A stretch of 46,260 bases of DNA from positions 1-46,260 of the forward strand of contig JAJDVG010000045.1 in NCBI GenBank assembly GCA_022826245.1, in the 5' to 3' direction. Shown piece by piece: positions 22,795-31,575 of this stretch (positions within the stretch are counted from its first letter, which is position 1; every line of letters begins with the position of its first letter). Under the pieces are notes generated by a model, which ran no database searches, was not told the DNA's origin, and saw only the letters and a list, made by a program, of their open reading frames with translations. Source of the DNA: Gammaproteobacteria bacterium. GTDB lineage: Bacteria; Pseudomonadota; Gammaproteobacteria; Steroidobacterales; Rariloculaceae. Made by a program: the position numbers and the translations under genes.

Positions 22795-24009
22795 ATGAAG
22801 AACCTGGCCGGCCTTATCCCTATCGCATTCATGTTCGCATCTGCCATGTCGACGGGCGCCGAGCTGCGCGATACCGGTGCCATTGACGAATATCTCGACC
22901 AGGCTGTCGCCAACACGAAGATTCCGGGACTCGTCGCCCTTGTCGTCGACGCCGACGAGACGCTCTATTCGCGGGCGGTCGGGATTCGCAACGCGGCGCG
23001 CAACGAAGCGATGACCGAAGACACGATCTTCCGCATCGCGTCGATGACGAAACCCGTCGCGACCACGGCGATCATGATGCTCGTCGAAGACGGCAAGCTC
23101 GGCCTCGACGATACGATCGCGAGCTACATCCCCGAGTTTGCCGAACGCCGCGTCGTCACGGCTTTCGACGCCGAGCGCAGCAACTGGACCACGCGGCCGG
23201 CGACGACGGAGGCCACGATCCGGCACCTGATCTCGCACTCCTCGGGCCTGTCCTACGGTTTCGCGAGCGAGATCATCCACGCGATCGGCGAAAACTTTCC
23301 CGGCCAGTCCGAGGACACGCCGCTGCTGTACGACCCCGGCGCGGGATGGTCGTATTCGGGCGGCATCGCGGTAGTCGGCGGCGTCGCCGAACGCATCGAG
23401 GGTAGGGGCTTCGATACGATCCTGCGCGAGCGGATATTCGCGCCGCTCGGCATGCGCGAGACCTCCTTCATCGTGCCGCTCAGCGAGCACGGCCGGGTCG
23501 CGACGACGCATCAGCTCGAGGACGGTGCGCTCGTCGAGACACCGAACCCGAACGACATCCGCTCGCCCGTCTCGGGCGATGGCGGCCTGCACTCGACGGC
23601 CGCCGACTACGCGCGATTCATCCAGTTCATCCTCAACGGCGGCGTCGCGTCCGACGGGCAGCAGCTGTTGTCGGAAGAGGCGGTTCGCGAACTCGGCCGC
23701 AATCAGCTCGGCGACGTCCTCGTGAACCTGCAGGACGAGCCCATGCCCGAGCTTGCGCGCGCATTTCCGCTCGGCGCGGGCCGCGACGGTTTCGGGCTCG
23801 GCTTTCAGGTGACGGGCGAGCACGACGAGGCGACGGTCCGCTCGCCGGGCAGCATGAGCTGGGCCGGCATCTTCAACACCGAGTTCTGGATCGATCCCGC
23901 GCGCGGAATCGGCGGCGTGCTGCTCATGCAGTACCTGCCGTTCTACGACGCCGACGCGATCGAGACGCTGCAGGGCTTCGAGCAGCGGGTCTACGAGCGT
24001 CTCGACTGA
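22795..24009 (+). CDS. secreted serine hydrolase, class C beta-lactamase/EstB family
   Basis: A 404-residue protein with a signal peptide to about residue 22 (FMFASAMSTGA). The penicillin-binding fold has its active-site SMTK (Ser83 and Lys86) and Tyr187 in SYSGG, in the place of the class C YxN motif; HSSGLSYGFASEI and RIASMTKPVATTAIMMLVEDG are typical. With Gly in place of the third-position Asn, this is more likely an esterase, peptidase or transesterase than a true beta-lactamase. It starts three bases after moaB, using GGGAG in the end of that gene, though there is no obvious functional link to cofactor synthesis. Confidence 0.88.
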   Translation: MKNLAGLIPIAFMFASAMSTGAELRDTGAIDEYLDQAVANTKIPGLVALVVDADETLYSRAVGIRNAARNEAMTEDTIFRIASMTKPVATTAIMMLVEDGKLGLDDTIASYIPEFAERRVVTAFDAERSNWTTRPATTEATIRHLISHSSGLSYGFASEIIHAIGENFPGQSEDTPLLYDPGAGWSYSGGIAVVGGVAERIEGRGFDTILRERIFAPLGMRETSFIVPLSEHGRVATTHQLEDGALVETPNPNDIRSPVSGDGGLHSTAADYARFIQFILNGGVASDGQQLLSEEAVRELGRNQLGDVLVNLQDEPMPELARAFPLGAGRDGFGLGFQVTGEHDEATVRSPGSMSWAGIFNTEFWIDPARGIGGVLLMQYLPFYDADAIETLQGFEQRVYERLD

Positions 24010-24087
24010 GGAGAGCCTGCCGCCAACCGATCACGCGGCCATCAGGCCAAGCGCGGGCGTGCGCGTCGACCGCCTCAGCCGCCCAGG

Positions 24088-24828
24088 CTAACCGCGGTAC
24101 CTCCTGACGAAGCGCGCAAGCATCCGCTTGGGTACGGGCGTGTCCTCATTCACGACCGCGGCGGCGAGTTCCTCTGCCGTTTCGGGAGGAAAGTAGCCGT
24201 AACGCTTGTAGGTGTTGATGCGTACGATGAAACCGTCGGGATCGCCCTCGGGATGAAACTGGGTGGCGTAGACGTTGTTTCCGAGGCGGAACATCTGCAC
24301 GGGGCACGCTTCCGAGAACGCAAGCAGAACCGCGCCGGGCGGGACCTCGTCGCACGCTTCCTTGTGGCCGAGCAGCACGCGGAAACTTGACGGAAAACCC
24401 TTGAGCAGCGGATCCCGCTTGCCTTCCTCGGTCAGCGTGATGTCGGCGCCGCCGACGGGTTCGGCATACCTCGTGGAAATCGGAGCGCCACAGAATTTGC
24501 CCAACAGGCCGTTGCCCGAGCACGCGCCGAGAAACGGGAAGTCCGCCGCCACGACGCGCTCGAAGAGTTCCATGAAGTCGCTTTCGATCTTCTTCTGGAC
24601 CGCCGACTTTGCGTTTTCCGCGGTGCTCACATCGAACGGACTTCCGCCGACGATGATCGATGCGTAGTCCTCAAGCTCGATCCGGGGCAAGCCCGTACGC
24701 TCGACGCGCGCGCGAACGACGTCGTCTTCGCTCAGGCCGCCGTAACGCAGCATGGCCTCGTATTCGCTGTTCACCGCTGCGTCCTCGGGACGCAACTGGA
24801 TCAGCAGTATCGGCTTGTCTGCGCGCAT
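24088..24828 (-). CDS. class I glutamine amidotransferase-like protein
   Basis: A 246-residue stand-alone GATase1-like protein resembling the GuaA amidotransferase half. The nucleophile elbow is GACSGNGLLG with Cys103; the His-Glu pair is in ATQFHPEGD; the early oxyanion/IIVGGSPFDVS region is also typical. The elbow differs from the common GxCxGxQ form, with Asn-Gly-Leu where many relatives have His-Gln-Leu, so activity on glutamine is likely but not certain. Such enzymes may release ammonia for a partner or act as gamma-glutamyl hydrolases. No synthetase partner is adjacent; the GNAT gene lies upstream on the same strand (37 bp). Confidence 0.83.
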   Translation of the reverse strand: MRADKPILLIQLRPEDAAVNSEYEAMLRYGGLSEDDVVRARVERTGLPRIELEDYASIIVGGSPFDVSTAENAKSAVQKKIESDFMELFERVVAADFPFLGACSGNGLLGKFCGAPISTRYAEPVGGADITLTEEGKRDPLLKGFPSSFRVLLGHKEACDEVPPGAVLLAFSEACPVQMFRLGNNVYATQFHPEGDPDGFIVRINTYKRYGYFPPETAEELAAAVVNEDTPVPKRMLARFVRRYRG

Positions 24829-24865
24829 CGGAGAGGCATCGCGTCAGGGCAGAGCGTTCAGCCGC

Positions 24866-25360
24866 TCAGAGCGGCTTGGCGAGAAACAGCATGTGCACCG
24901 AATCGCCGCCGGAGGCCTCGAATCCAAGCCGCTCGTATAGCTTGCAAGCGCGCTCATTGTCGGTCCTGACCTCGAGCGTGAGCTTGCAGCAGCCGCGTTG
25001 CCGCGCGCGCTTCTCGACCTCGCTAAGCAACAGCCCCCCGATGCCCTGACCACGGAACTCGGGCAACACCGCGAGATCGTGGATGTTGAGCAACGGCCGT
25101 GCCCGGAACGTCGAAAAGCCGAAAAAGCACACCGCGATGCCGACGATCTGTCCGTCGACGACGGCCAGCAGCACGAGCGTCGTCGGATGGTCGCGCAGCC
25201 CGGGCACGATGCGTTCGCGGGTGTCCTCGGCCAGCGGCTGCCTGACGCCCATGTCATCGAGAGCATAGGAGTCGAGCACCTCGAGGAGTCCACGCTCATC
25301 GTCGGGATCCGTGAGATCGGCTTCGCGAACGATCGGTTGCAAGCGCTCACCCTGCGGCAT
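24866..25360 (-). CDS. GNAT-family N-acetyltransferase
   Basis: A 164-residue single-domain acetyltransferase. The acetyl-CoA loop is RGQGIGG (103-109) after the strand IHDLAVLPEF; motif B follows as NERACKLYERLGFEA, and the protein ends in a final strand (SVHMLFLAKPL). GNAT enzymes move an acetyl group from acetyl-CoA to an amine; the substrate is not evident. It is 37 bp upstream of the amidotransferase-like gene and probably in the same transcript. The 151-bp gap before it, towards the sugar dehydrogenase gene, holds nothing I recognise. Confidence 0.88.
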   Translation of the reverse strand: MPQGERLQPIVREADLTDPDDERGLLEVLDSYALDDMGVRQPLAEDTRERIVPGLRDHPTTLVLLAVVDGQIVGIAVCFFGFSTFRARPLLNIHDLAVLPEFRGQGIGGLLLSEVEKRARQRGCCKLTLEVRTDNERACKLYERLGFEASGGDSVHMLFLAKPL

Positions 25361-25511
25361 GGATCGCTATGCGTTCGATCGGCGACGCATCCTTCCCGAT
25401 CCGCAGCTCTCGTTGCCCGAACAAGTCCAAACGCCTAGCGCCTCGAGGCCGGTCAGGCGGACGCCCGCCGGTCTCGGCGCCGCTCGGAGCTTTCGTCATC
25501 GTTCGGCGGGG

Positions 25512-26768
25512 TTACGAACCCGGTTCGATTCTGAGCACCGCACCGTCCTCCTCGCCCGTGAGCACGTAGAGCAGCCCGTCTGGCCCCTGGCGCACATCGC
25601 GAATCCTCTGCCGCAAATCGACGAGCAGCATTTCGCGGCGCAGCTCCTCCATTTCCTGGTTGAACAGGATGCGCTGCAGATGGCCGGTGCCGGGAATCTC
25701 ACCCATGCGCAGCGCGCCGACAAACACGTCGCCCGTCCAGCGCGGCAGCGCATCGCCGGTATAGAAGGCCATGCCGGAGGCGGCGATCGACGGTGTCCAG
25801 TAGACGATCGGGTTTTCGAAGCCTTCCCTCGAGAACTCCGTCGACTGCCAGGGCCCCGGATACGTCCGGCCGAGGCTGATCAGCGGCCAGCCGTAATTCG
25901 CGCCTGGACGCAGCACATTGATCTCGTCGCCGCCGTTCGGGCCGTTCTCGTTCTGCCAGACATCGCCCGTGCGCGGATGCACGGCGAGGGCGAGCGTGTT
26001 GCGGTGACCGAGCGTGTAGATTTCGGGCAGGTAGCCTTCCTTGCCTACGAACGGATTGTCGTCGGGTATGGAGCCGTCTTCGCGCAGGCGCAGCACCTTG
26101 CCGCGCTGGCTCATCGGGTCCTGCGCCGCGTCGGCCTGGCCGCTGCCGACGCTGACGTAGAGCAGCCCGTCGTGGTCGAACGTGAGCCGCGCCGCACTGC
26201 CGATGCCTTCGGCCGCCGAGAAGACCTGGCTTACGTCCACGAGCGACTTGCCGTCGAAACGGCCGCGCGCGACCATGAGCCGGTTGCCATCCCCGTCAGG
26301 CCTGTTGTAGCTGAAGTAGAGATAGCCGTTCGTGTCGAAGCCCGGATGCCGCACGATGTCGTGCAGCCCGGACAGGCCGACACCGTTCACCTCGGGAAGC
26401 CCGGCCACCGGATCCGGATCCAGTTCGCCGCTGCGAATGACACGCAGGGCTCCGGCGCGCTCGGTCACGAGCATGACGTCTTCCGGCAGGAAGGCGATGC
26501 TCCAGGGCTGGGTCAGGCCGCGCACGTAAACGACGACGCGGATGTCCTGTTCCTCGGCTGTCTTGTACTCCACCGGCGAATCGGGCAACGGCGGAATCTC
26601 GAGTCCCTGCGGCGCGACCGGATAATTCGTGCGCGGGTTGAACGGCACGTCCTGCTGTGCCGTCGCGTTGGCGGTCCACAGCAGCGGCAATGCGACGAGC
26701 AGCGGACCGACGCCGTGGCGCAAAGTACGGCAGGCGGCGCCGCGGACAGTCTGTTGGGCAGCGTTCAT
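25512..26768 (-). CDS. PQQ-dependent aldose sugar dehydrogenase (Asd/YliI-like), secreted
   Basis: A 418-residue soluble beta-propeller dehydrogenase with an N-terminal signal peptide (HGVGPLLVALPLLWTANATA, then QQ). The family signatures are all present: GLTQPWSIAFLPE, VSGLHDIVRHPGF-like GLSGLHDIVRHPGF, then IYTLGHRNTLALAVHP and WQNENGPNGGDEIN, GANYGWPLIS, and a final propeller blade with GPDGLLYVLTGEEDGAVLRI. Known Asd proteins oxidise aldoses in the periplasm using PQQ and pass electrons to the respiratory chain. ATG 26768 starts the signal peptide; a longer frame upstream runs into the divergent promoter. No PQQ synthesis genes are in the window. Confidence 0.9.
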   Translation of the reverse strand: MNAAQQTVRGAACRTLRHGVGPLLVALPLLWTANATAQQDVPFNPRTNYPVAPQGLEIPPLPDSPVEYKTAEEQDIRVVVYVRGLTQPWSIAFLPEDVMLVTERAGALRVIRSGELDPDPVAGLPEVNGVGLSGLHDIVRHPGFDTNGYLYFSYNRPDGDGNRLMVARGRFDGKSLVDVSQVFSAAEGIGSAARLTFDHDGLLYVSVGSGQADAAQDPMSQRGKVLRLREDGSIPDDNPFVGKEGYLPEIYTLGHRNTLALAVHPRTGDVWQNENGPNGGDEINVLRPGANYGWPLISLGRTYPGPWQSTEFSREGFENPIVYWTPSIAASGMAFYTGDALPRWTGDVFVGALRMGEIPGTGHLQRILFNQEMEELRREMLLVDLRQRIRDVRQGPDGLLYVLTGEEDGAVLRIEPGS

Positions 26769-26805
26769 GGTGGCCTCTGGCTCCGTGTTTCTCGGATACC
26801 GTCGC

Positions 26806-26857
26806 AGTATAGGGAGCGCGCGGCCGCGTTGACAGACATACGCGTTACGCTGATCAT
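26806..26857. promoter_or_regulatory. divergent promoter region
   Basis: On the plus strand, TTGACA at 26829-26834 is followed after 17 bases by GATCAT (26852-26857), a good promoter for the SnoaL-like gene starting at 26893. On the minus strand, TATACT (complement of 26806-26811) is a good -10 for the sugar dehydrogenase, but its -35 partner is poor. The two would overlap, so the genes may compete for polymerase. Confidence 0.5.
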
Positions 26858-26892
26858 CCTCGCTTCCCAAACAACGAACGAGAATCGATTCC

Positions 26893-27393
26893 ATGAGAAC
26901 GAAGACATGTTTCATCGCCCTGTTCGCGGCCGTGCTGAGCCTGCCGCTCATGGCCCAGGAGCCGGTCGTCGGCGTGGACGATCCCGAATCCCTGTTCGTC
27001 GATGACGATCCGGTGCTGCACCGCAACAAGCAGGCGACGCTGCACATCATGCGCGAGCTCCTGCAGTGCAATCAGTGGGACCGGGCCGGCGAATGGATCA
27101 CGGAACGCTACATCCAGCACAATCCGAATGCCGAATCCGGGCTCGAGGGTGTGATCTATTTCTTCACGGAAGTCATGGGCCGCGAGCCGACCGAGGACTG
27201 CGGCGAACTGACGACGGAAATCGTTGCCGTCATGGCCGACGACGACTATGTCACGGTCCTGTGGCCGCGCACCTACCCGGATCCGCGCAATCCCGGCGAA
27301 ACGTATTCCACGTCGTGGTTCGACACCTGGCGCTTCGTCGACGGCAAGGCCGACGAGCACTGGGACCCCGCCACGATCGCGCCGCCCGAGTAG
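26893..27393 (+). CDS. secreted SnoaL/NTF2-like protein
   Basis: A 166-residue protein with a signal peptide to about residue 21 (CFIALFAAVLSLPLMA, then QE). The mature part has the cone-fold pattern of SnoaL/NTF2-like proteins: RELLQCNQWDRAGEWITERYIQHNP, then ITEVVAVM-like EIVAVMADDDYVTVLW and STSWFDTWRFVDGKADEHWD. Members of this superfamily range from polyketide cyclases to ligand-binding proteins, so no reaction can be named. A distant paralogue sharing the YxQHNPN and TSWFDxxR patterns lies at 38695-39198 on the other strand. Confidence 0.78.
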   Translation: MRTKTCFIALFAAVLSLPLMAQEPVVGVDDPESLFVDDDPVLHRNKQATLHIMRELLQCNQWDRAGEWITERYIQHNPNAESGLEGVIYFFTEVMGREPTEDCGELTTEIVAVMADDDYVTVLWPRTYPDPRNPGETYSTSWFDTWRFVDGKADEHWDPATIAPPE

Positions 27394-27528
27394 CGGCGAA
27401 CAAGCCGCGCCGTTTGCGAGCCGGTCCAAGCGCGGCCGCTGGCGGCGGAGTTGCCCGGCCGGGGCGCCGCAGAGGCGCGTGACTGTGCCCGGCGCCGCAC
27501 CCGGCGCCCGTGCCGCGCGCGCCTCGGG

Positions 27529-29007
27529 CTAGCGCCGCCCGAGATACCTGATCCCCATGTAAGTGCCCGTGACGCAGACGCCGGTCACGCCAGCCATGAG
27601 CACGAGCATGAGGATGTCCCAGACGGGGCGCGAGCGCAGCGTGGCCGTGAAGTCGAGCCGGTGCAGGCCCAGGTGCAGCCAGCGGTACCAGCGCAGGCTC
27701 GAGTCCACCTTGCTCAGGAGGCGGCCGCTCGTGCCGTCGAGGTAGTAGCGCGTCCGCTCGGCGTCGTCCGCGATCACGCGATAGACCGGAAACGGCCGCG
27801 CCGCGTGGTGATCGAAGTAGTAGGCATCGCCCTCGACGAGCAACTCGGCCGCGGCGATGGGCGTTCCCTCGTCAAGCAGCACGCCCGCTGCTGCGCGAAG
27901 CTCATCCTCCCCGAGCGGCGCCGCCTCCCAATCCCTGGCCGCGAGCCGTGCGCGGCGGCCGTCGCGGCTCTGCACGATGACGAACGCGCGGCCGAGCAAC
28001 GGCGCGGATTCGATTCGCGTCACATCGGCCGGCAGGTCCCGTTGCGCAAGGTCGGTGGCCCATGACACGGCATCGGCGAGCGTTACCGTGGTCGCGCGCA
28101 GACGATCCGCTTCGATTCGCGAGCTCGAGCCCTGGAACAGCCCCCACGGCGTCATCGAGAACAGGCCGCTCAACAGCCATGTCAGCGTCAGCACCCCGAA
28201 GACGAGTCCGAGCCAGTGATGCCACCAGGCCATGCCACGGTAAGGCGACCAGCGCCCGCTCTTTCGGCGCCTGAACTGCCTGATCCCGATATAAGCACCG
28301 AAGCCCGCCAGGAAAAGGCCCGCGACGGACGACCAGATCACGATCTCGGTCCATAGCCTCGCGTTCTGTCGGAGCAGCGTCGGGTAGAGCCAGTGCGTCA
28401 CGGAACCGACCCAGCCCCAGACGCGCTCGCGGCGCGACGACTGCTGCACGAATTCGCCGGTCGCGCTCGACAGGTACCACTCGGTGCCCGCGGCGTCGTT
28501 GAGCGCGAAGTGGTGCAGCGGCCGGTCGTTGGCAAAGCCTGCGCCTATCGTCCATTGGTCCCGGTCGACCGCACCGAGGTACTCGATCCCGCCGTCGGCC
28601 GTTCCCGCAGCGCTCGTTGCACGGGCGATGGCGCGGGGAGTGCTCGCAGCGCTCATTTCACGGGCGATGGCCTGGGCGCCTTCGGCCGACACCGGGCCGA
28701 CGGGTTCGCCGGCGGCAAGGTCGATCGCGCTGCGCCGGCCGAAGTCGTCCACGAGGCGCATTACGGGCCGGTCGGCCAGCATCTCGAGCGAGAAGCTGCT
28801 CAGCGCGTAGTCGGGACTGTAGTCCTCGGGAACGGCCGCGCAGCAGTCGCCGAGGTCCAGGGCAGGCAGCGCCTCGACGTACTCCTCGAAGGATATCGAG
28901 GGGTAGGGGACGTACATCATGACGACGCCCGAGACGCACCAGGCGACGAGCAGCCACCCGAGGCCGATCCCCATCCATCGATGCAGCGTGATCAACCAGC
29001 GCATCAT
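27529..29007 (-). CDS. PepSY-associated membrane protein
   Basis: A 492-residue inner-membrane protein of the PepSY_TM type. Helices: about 10-32 (HRWMGIGLGWLLVAWCVSGVVM), 218-242 (WTEIVIWSSVAGLFLAGFGAYIG), 263-285 (WWHHWLGLVFGVLTLTWLLSGLF) and 462-484 (DILMLVLMAGVTGVCVTGTYMGI). Two periplasmic PepSY-like domains lie between, and there are His residues in helices 1 and 3 (HRWMG, HHWLG), which in relatives are linked to haem or metal-reductase functions. A 13-residue segment is imperfectly duplicated (28606-28675). Its neighbours give no clear partner, such as a TonB receptor or iron uptake genes. The 135-bp gap before its 3' end has GGCGCC-based inverted repeats and may be a shared terminator. 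Confidence 0.85.
   Translation of the reverse strand: MMRWLITLHRWMGIGLGWLLVAWCVSGVVMMYVPYPSISFEEYVEALPALDLGDCCAAVPEDYSPDYALSSFSLEMLADRPVMRLVDDFGRRSAIDLAAGEPVGPVSAEGAQAIAREMSAASTPRAIARATSAAGTADGGIEYLGAVDRDQWTIGAGFANDRPLHHFALNDAAGTEWYLSSATGEFVQQSSRRERVWGWVGSVTHWLYPTLLRQNARLWTEIVIWSSVAGLFLAGFGAYIGIRQFRRRKSGRWSPYRGMAWWHHWLGLVFGVLTLTWLLSGLFSMTPWGLFQGSSSRIEADRLRATTVTLADAVSWATDLAQRDLPADVTRIESAPLLGRAFVIVQSRDGRRARLAARDWEAAPLGEDELRAAAGVLLDEGTPIAAAELLVEGDAYYFDHHAARPFPVYRVIADDAERTRYYLDGTSGRLLSKVDSSLRWYRWLHLGLHRLDFTATLRSRPVWDILMLVLMAGVTGVCVTGTYMGIRYLGRR
28606..28675. repeat. 39-bp tandem duplication inside the PepSY gene
   Basis: CGCAGCGCTC followed by a similar stretch starts at 28606 and again at 28645; over 31 compared bases 27 agree. 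In the protein this gives REMSAASTPRAIARATSAAG, with AIAR and (M/T)SAA appearing twice. It lies in the first periplasmic domain, where an insertion is likely to be tolerated. Confidence 0.6.
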
Positions 29008-29093
29008 CGCCGAGCCTCCTCACTCCGGCACGGTGCGATCGCGGCGCCGCGCGAGGGATCCGATACTGGCAGCGCGCGCCGCAAGCCGCGCCG

Positions 29094-29483
29094 CTACGGC
29101 ATCTGGATGGCGCTTCCCGGCGGCGGGCCGCCGGCCCCGGCAGCCTGGCCCGGCACGATCAGCGACGATGCCGATTCGCGTCTGAGTTCGTCGAGACGCT
29201 GCATCGTGTTCTCGACCGCCAACTGCGCGCTCTCGCCGAATCGCCTGATCGCCTCGCCAAGCGAAGCGGCCTCGATTTCGAAGTTCAGCGGTAACGAGCC
29301 CCTGGGCGTCAGGATCTGCGTCTGGCCGATGAAGATGACGGGGCGTTGTGCGTCCGGTTCGCCGTCGGCCGTGACGGGCGTCAGCCGCTGCACGGTACCG
29401 ACCCTGCGGTCGGTGAAGGACTCCTCGATATAGAGGTTGGCGCTGTCCATTGCGATATCTGCATCGGCGACTTCATCTGCCAT
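29094..29483 (-). CDS. small soluble protein of unknown function
   Basis: A 129-residue protein without signal peptide or membrane segment. It has a beta-rich middle (FTDRRVGTVQRLTPVTADGE, then RPVIFIGQTQILTPRGSLPL), then a helical stretch (AASLGEAIRRFGESAQLAV and ENTMQRLDELRRESASSLIV), and a Gly/Pro-rich end. It reads like a conserved cytoplasmic protein because the helix has regular spacing and the beta part has no low-complexity, but no family was recognised. It is divergent from phoX (82-bp gap). Confidence 0.62.
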   Translation of the reverse strand: MADEVADADIAMDSANLYIEESFTDRRVGTVQRLTPVTADGEPDAQRPVIFIGQTQILTPRGSLPLNFEIEAASLGEAIRRFGESAQLAVENTMQRLDELRRESASSLIVPGQAAGAGGPPPGSAIQMP

Positions 29484-29565
29484 CGTTCGGGGTCCCCTGA
29501 GTCATGAGTCCGAAAAATCGGCGAATAGGCTAACATTTCTTTTCCCGCCAATCCTGAGACCCGCC

Positions 29566-31554
29566 ATGACGCTACACTCCGGCGAAACGATGCGCGATGT
29601 GCTGAACCGCCGGCTCAGCCGCCGGCGCGTGCTGGCAGGCGGCGGCGGTCTGGCCGCGCTGTCGCTTGCGGGCGATGCCGTGTGGGCGCAAGCGCCGGCG
29701 TCGCCGCTGGGCTTCGAGCCCGTGGCCGGCGCCGCGCACGATCGCGTCGACGTGCCGCCGGGTTACCGATCCGACATCGTGCTTCGCTGGGGCGATCCGC
29801 TTTTCAGCGACGCACCAGCGCTCGAGCCCGAGCGTGTTGCCGAGGGCGCGCTGCTCGAAGCCGGCGCGGCCGAGGCGCAGTCGCGGCAGTTCGGCTACAA
29901 CTGCGACGGCATTGGTCTCTTTCCGATCGACGACGATCGCATGCTCATGTGCGTCAATCATGAGTTCCCGAACCCGAGCCTCTTGTTCCCCGGTTGGGCG
30001 GAGGCCCGCCCCACGCGCAGTTGGGGCGAGGTGATGAGACGCAATCCGCAGGCCGTGGACTATATGCAGGCCTCGGTCGGCATCAGCGTCGTTGAGCTCG
30101 TCTACGACGGCGCGTGGCGGTTCGCGATCGACTCGCCGTACAACCGAAGGATCACCGCCAATACGCCGATCGAGATGGCGGGGCCGGCCGGCCGTCATCC
30201 GCTGCTTGGCGATCCGGGTGGCGATTCCCCGGTGACGGCGCTCGGTACGCTCTGCAATTGCGCGGCCGGCGCGACGCCATGGGGCACGTATCTGACGGCC
30301 GAGGAGAACGTGGATATCTTTTTCGGCAATCGCGACGCGGCAAGCCTCACGCCCGACCTTGAACGGGCGTATGCGCGCCTGCCGCCGAGGCCCCGTGACA
30401 GCCGGTTCCGCTGGGAGTACGCGGACCCGCGTTTTGACGTTGCGGCGAATCCACATGAATCGCTCAAGTTCGGCTGGATCGTCGAGATCGATCCGTTCGC
30501 GCCCGACCGGCCGGTACGGAAGCGAACGGCGCTCGGCCGGTTCAAGCACGAAGGCGCAACGACCGTACTGGCAGGCGACGGTCGCGCGGTGGTTTACACC
30601 GGCGACGACCAGGAGTTCGAGTACCTGTACAAGTTCGTGACGGCGGAACGTTTCGATCCCGAGCGTCCCGAACGCAATCGCGATCTGCTCGACAGCGGCA
30701 CGTTGTACGTCGCGAGATTTCTCGACGACGGCGGCGGCGAGTGGCTGCCGCTCGTCTTCAACGAACACGCGGCACTGACTCCGGAGGCCGGCTTCAGTTC
30801 CCAGGCCGATGTGGTGCTGCATTGCCGCGAGGCCGCCGACCGTATCGGCGCGACGCCGCTCGATCGGCCGGAGGACGTTGCGGTCAGTCCCGTGACCGGG
30901 GCGGTCTACCTGGCCTGTACGCAGGGCGTGAACCGCGGGCGCACGGACGACGTACCCGGCGGCCGGGAAATCGACCGCGGCACGAACGCCGCGAACCCGC
31001 GCGCCCCCAATCCCTGGGGGCACATACTGGAACTCGCCGAGAGCGGCGCCGATGCCGCGGCCGAGACGTTCCGCTGGGACGTGTTCATGCTTTGCGGCGA
31101 CCCGGCGTCGGGCAAGCTGCGCACCACGCCCGTGGCGGCCGATCAGACGCCCGCCGACACCGACGTAACCTATTTCGGCGGAAGCGCCGACGCCGACGCT
31201 TTGAGCGCTCTTGCCAACCCCGACAACCTGGGGTTCGATTCGGCCGGTAATCTGTGGATCGTGACCGACGGTACGCAGCCTCGGCAGAACAACAACGGCT
31301 GCTTCGTATGCCCGACTCAGGGCGCAAATCGCGGAGACGTTCGCCAGTTCATGAGTGGCCCCATCGGCGCCGAGATCTGCGGCTGCGAGATCACGGCTGA
31401 CGGGCGGACCCTGTTTCTGACCGTGCAACATCCGGGCGAAGGCGGCAGTGCCGTCAGTTCGATAAGCCGCTGGCCCGACGGCGGGAACGCGGCGCCGCGT
31501 CCGAGCCTTGTCGCCATAGAGCCCGTCGATCCGGACAGCAAGCTCGGCGCGTAG
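29566..31554 (+). CDS. PhoX-family (DUF839) protein, Tat-exported
   Basis: A 662-residue protein with a Tat leader, LSRRRVLAGGGGLAALSLAG (about 16-35). The mature part fits the PhoX/DUF839 family: YNCDGIGLFPIDDDRMLMCVNHEFP, GTLCNCAAGATPWGTYLTAEE, AVVYTGDDQEFEYLYKFV, RPEDVAVSPVTGAVYLACTQG, NPWGHILEL and NPDNLGFDSAGNLWIVTDG. True PhoX enzymes are Ca/Fe-dependent alkaline phosphatases in the periplasm. Many relatives have only been assigned by similarity, so phosphatase activity is likely but not proven. ATG 29566 gives the usual n-region; ATG 29590 is possible. A symporter gene follows by 21 bp. Confidence 0.87.
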   Translation: MTLHSGETMRDVLNRRLSRRRVLAGGGGLAALSLAGDAVWAQAPASPLGFEPVAGAAHDRVDVPPGYRSDIVLRWGDPLFSDAPALEPERVAEGALLEAGAAEAQSRQFGYNCDGIGLFPIDDDRMLMCVNHEFPNPSLLFPGWAEARPTRSWGEVMRRNPQAVDYMQASVGISVVELVYDGAWRFAIDSPYNRRITANTPIEMAGPAGRHPLLGDPGGDSPVTALGTLCNCAAGATPWGTYLTAEENVDIFFGNRDAASLTPDLERAYARLPPRPRDSRFRWEYADPRFDVAANPHESLKFGWIVEIDPFAPDRPVRKRTALGRFKHEGATTVLAGDGRAVVYTGDDQEFEYLYKFVTAERFDPERPERNRDLLDSGTLYVARFLDDGGGEWLPLVFNEHAALTPEAGFSSQADVVLHCREAADRIGATPLDRPEDVAVSPVTGAVYLACTQGVNRGRTDDVPGGREIDRGTNAANPRAPNPWGHILELAESGADAAAETFRWDVFMLCGDPASGKLRTTPVAADQTPADTDVTYFGGSADADALSALANPDNLGFDSAGNLWIVTDGTQPRQNNNGCFVCPTQGANRGDVRQFMSGPIGAEICGCEITADGRTLFLTVQHPGEGGSAVSSISRWPDGGNAAPRPSLVAIEPVDPDSKLGA

Positions 31555-31575
31555 GATCTCGGCGATTTCCGAAAC

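Noticed and set aside
22222..23823. 533-codon minus-strand frame opposite moaB and the serine hydrolase
   Set aside because: Antisense shadow; low-complexity Arg/Asp/Val composition.
25311..27005. 564-codon plus-strand frame opposite the sugar dehydrogenase
   Set aside because: Antisense shadow of a gene with clear PQQ-dehydrogenase motifs.
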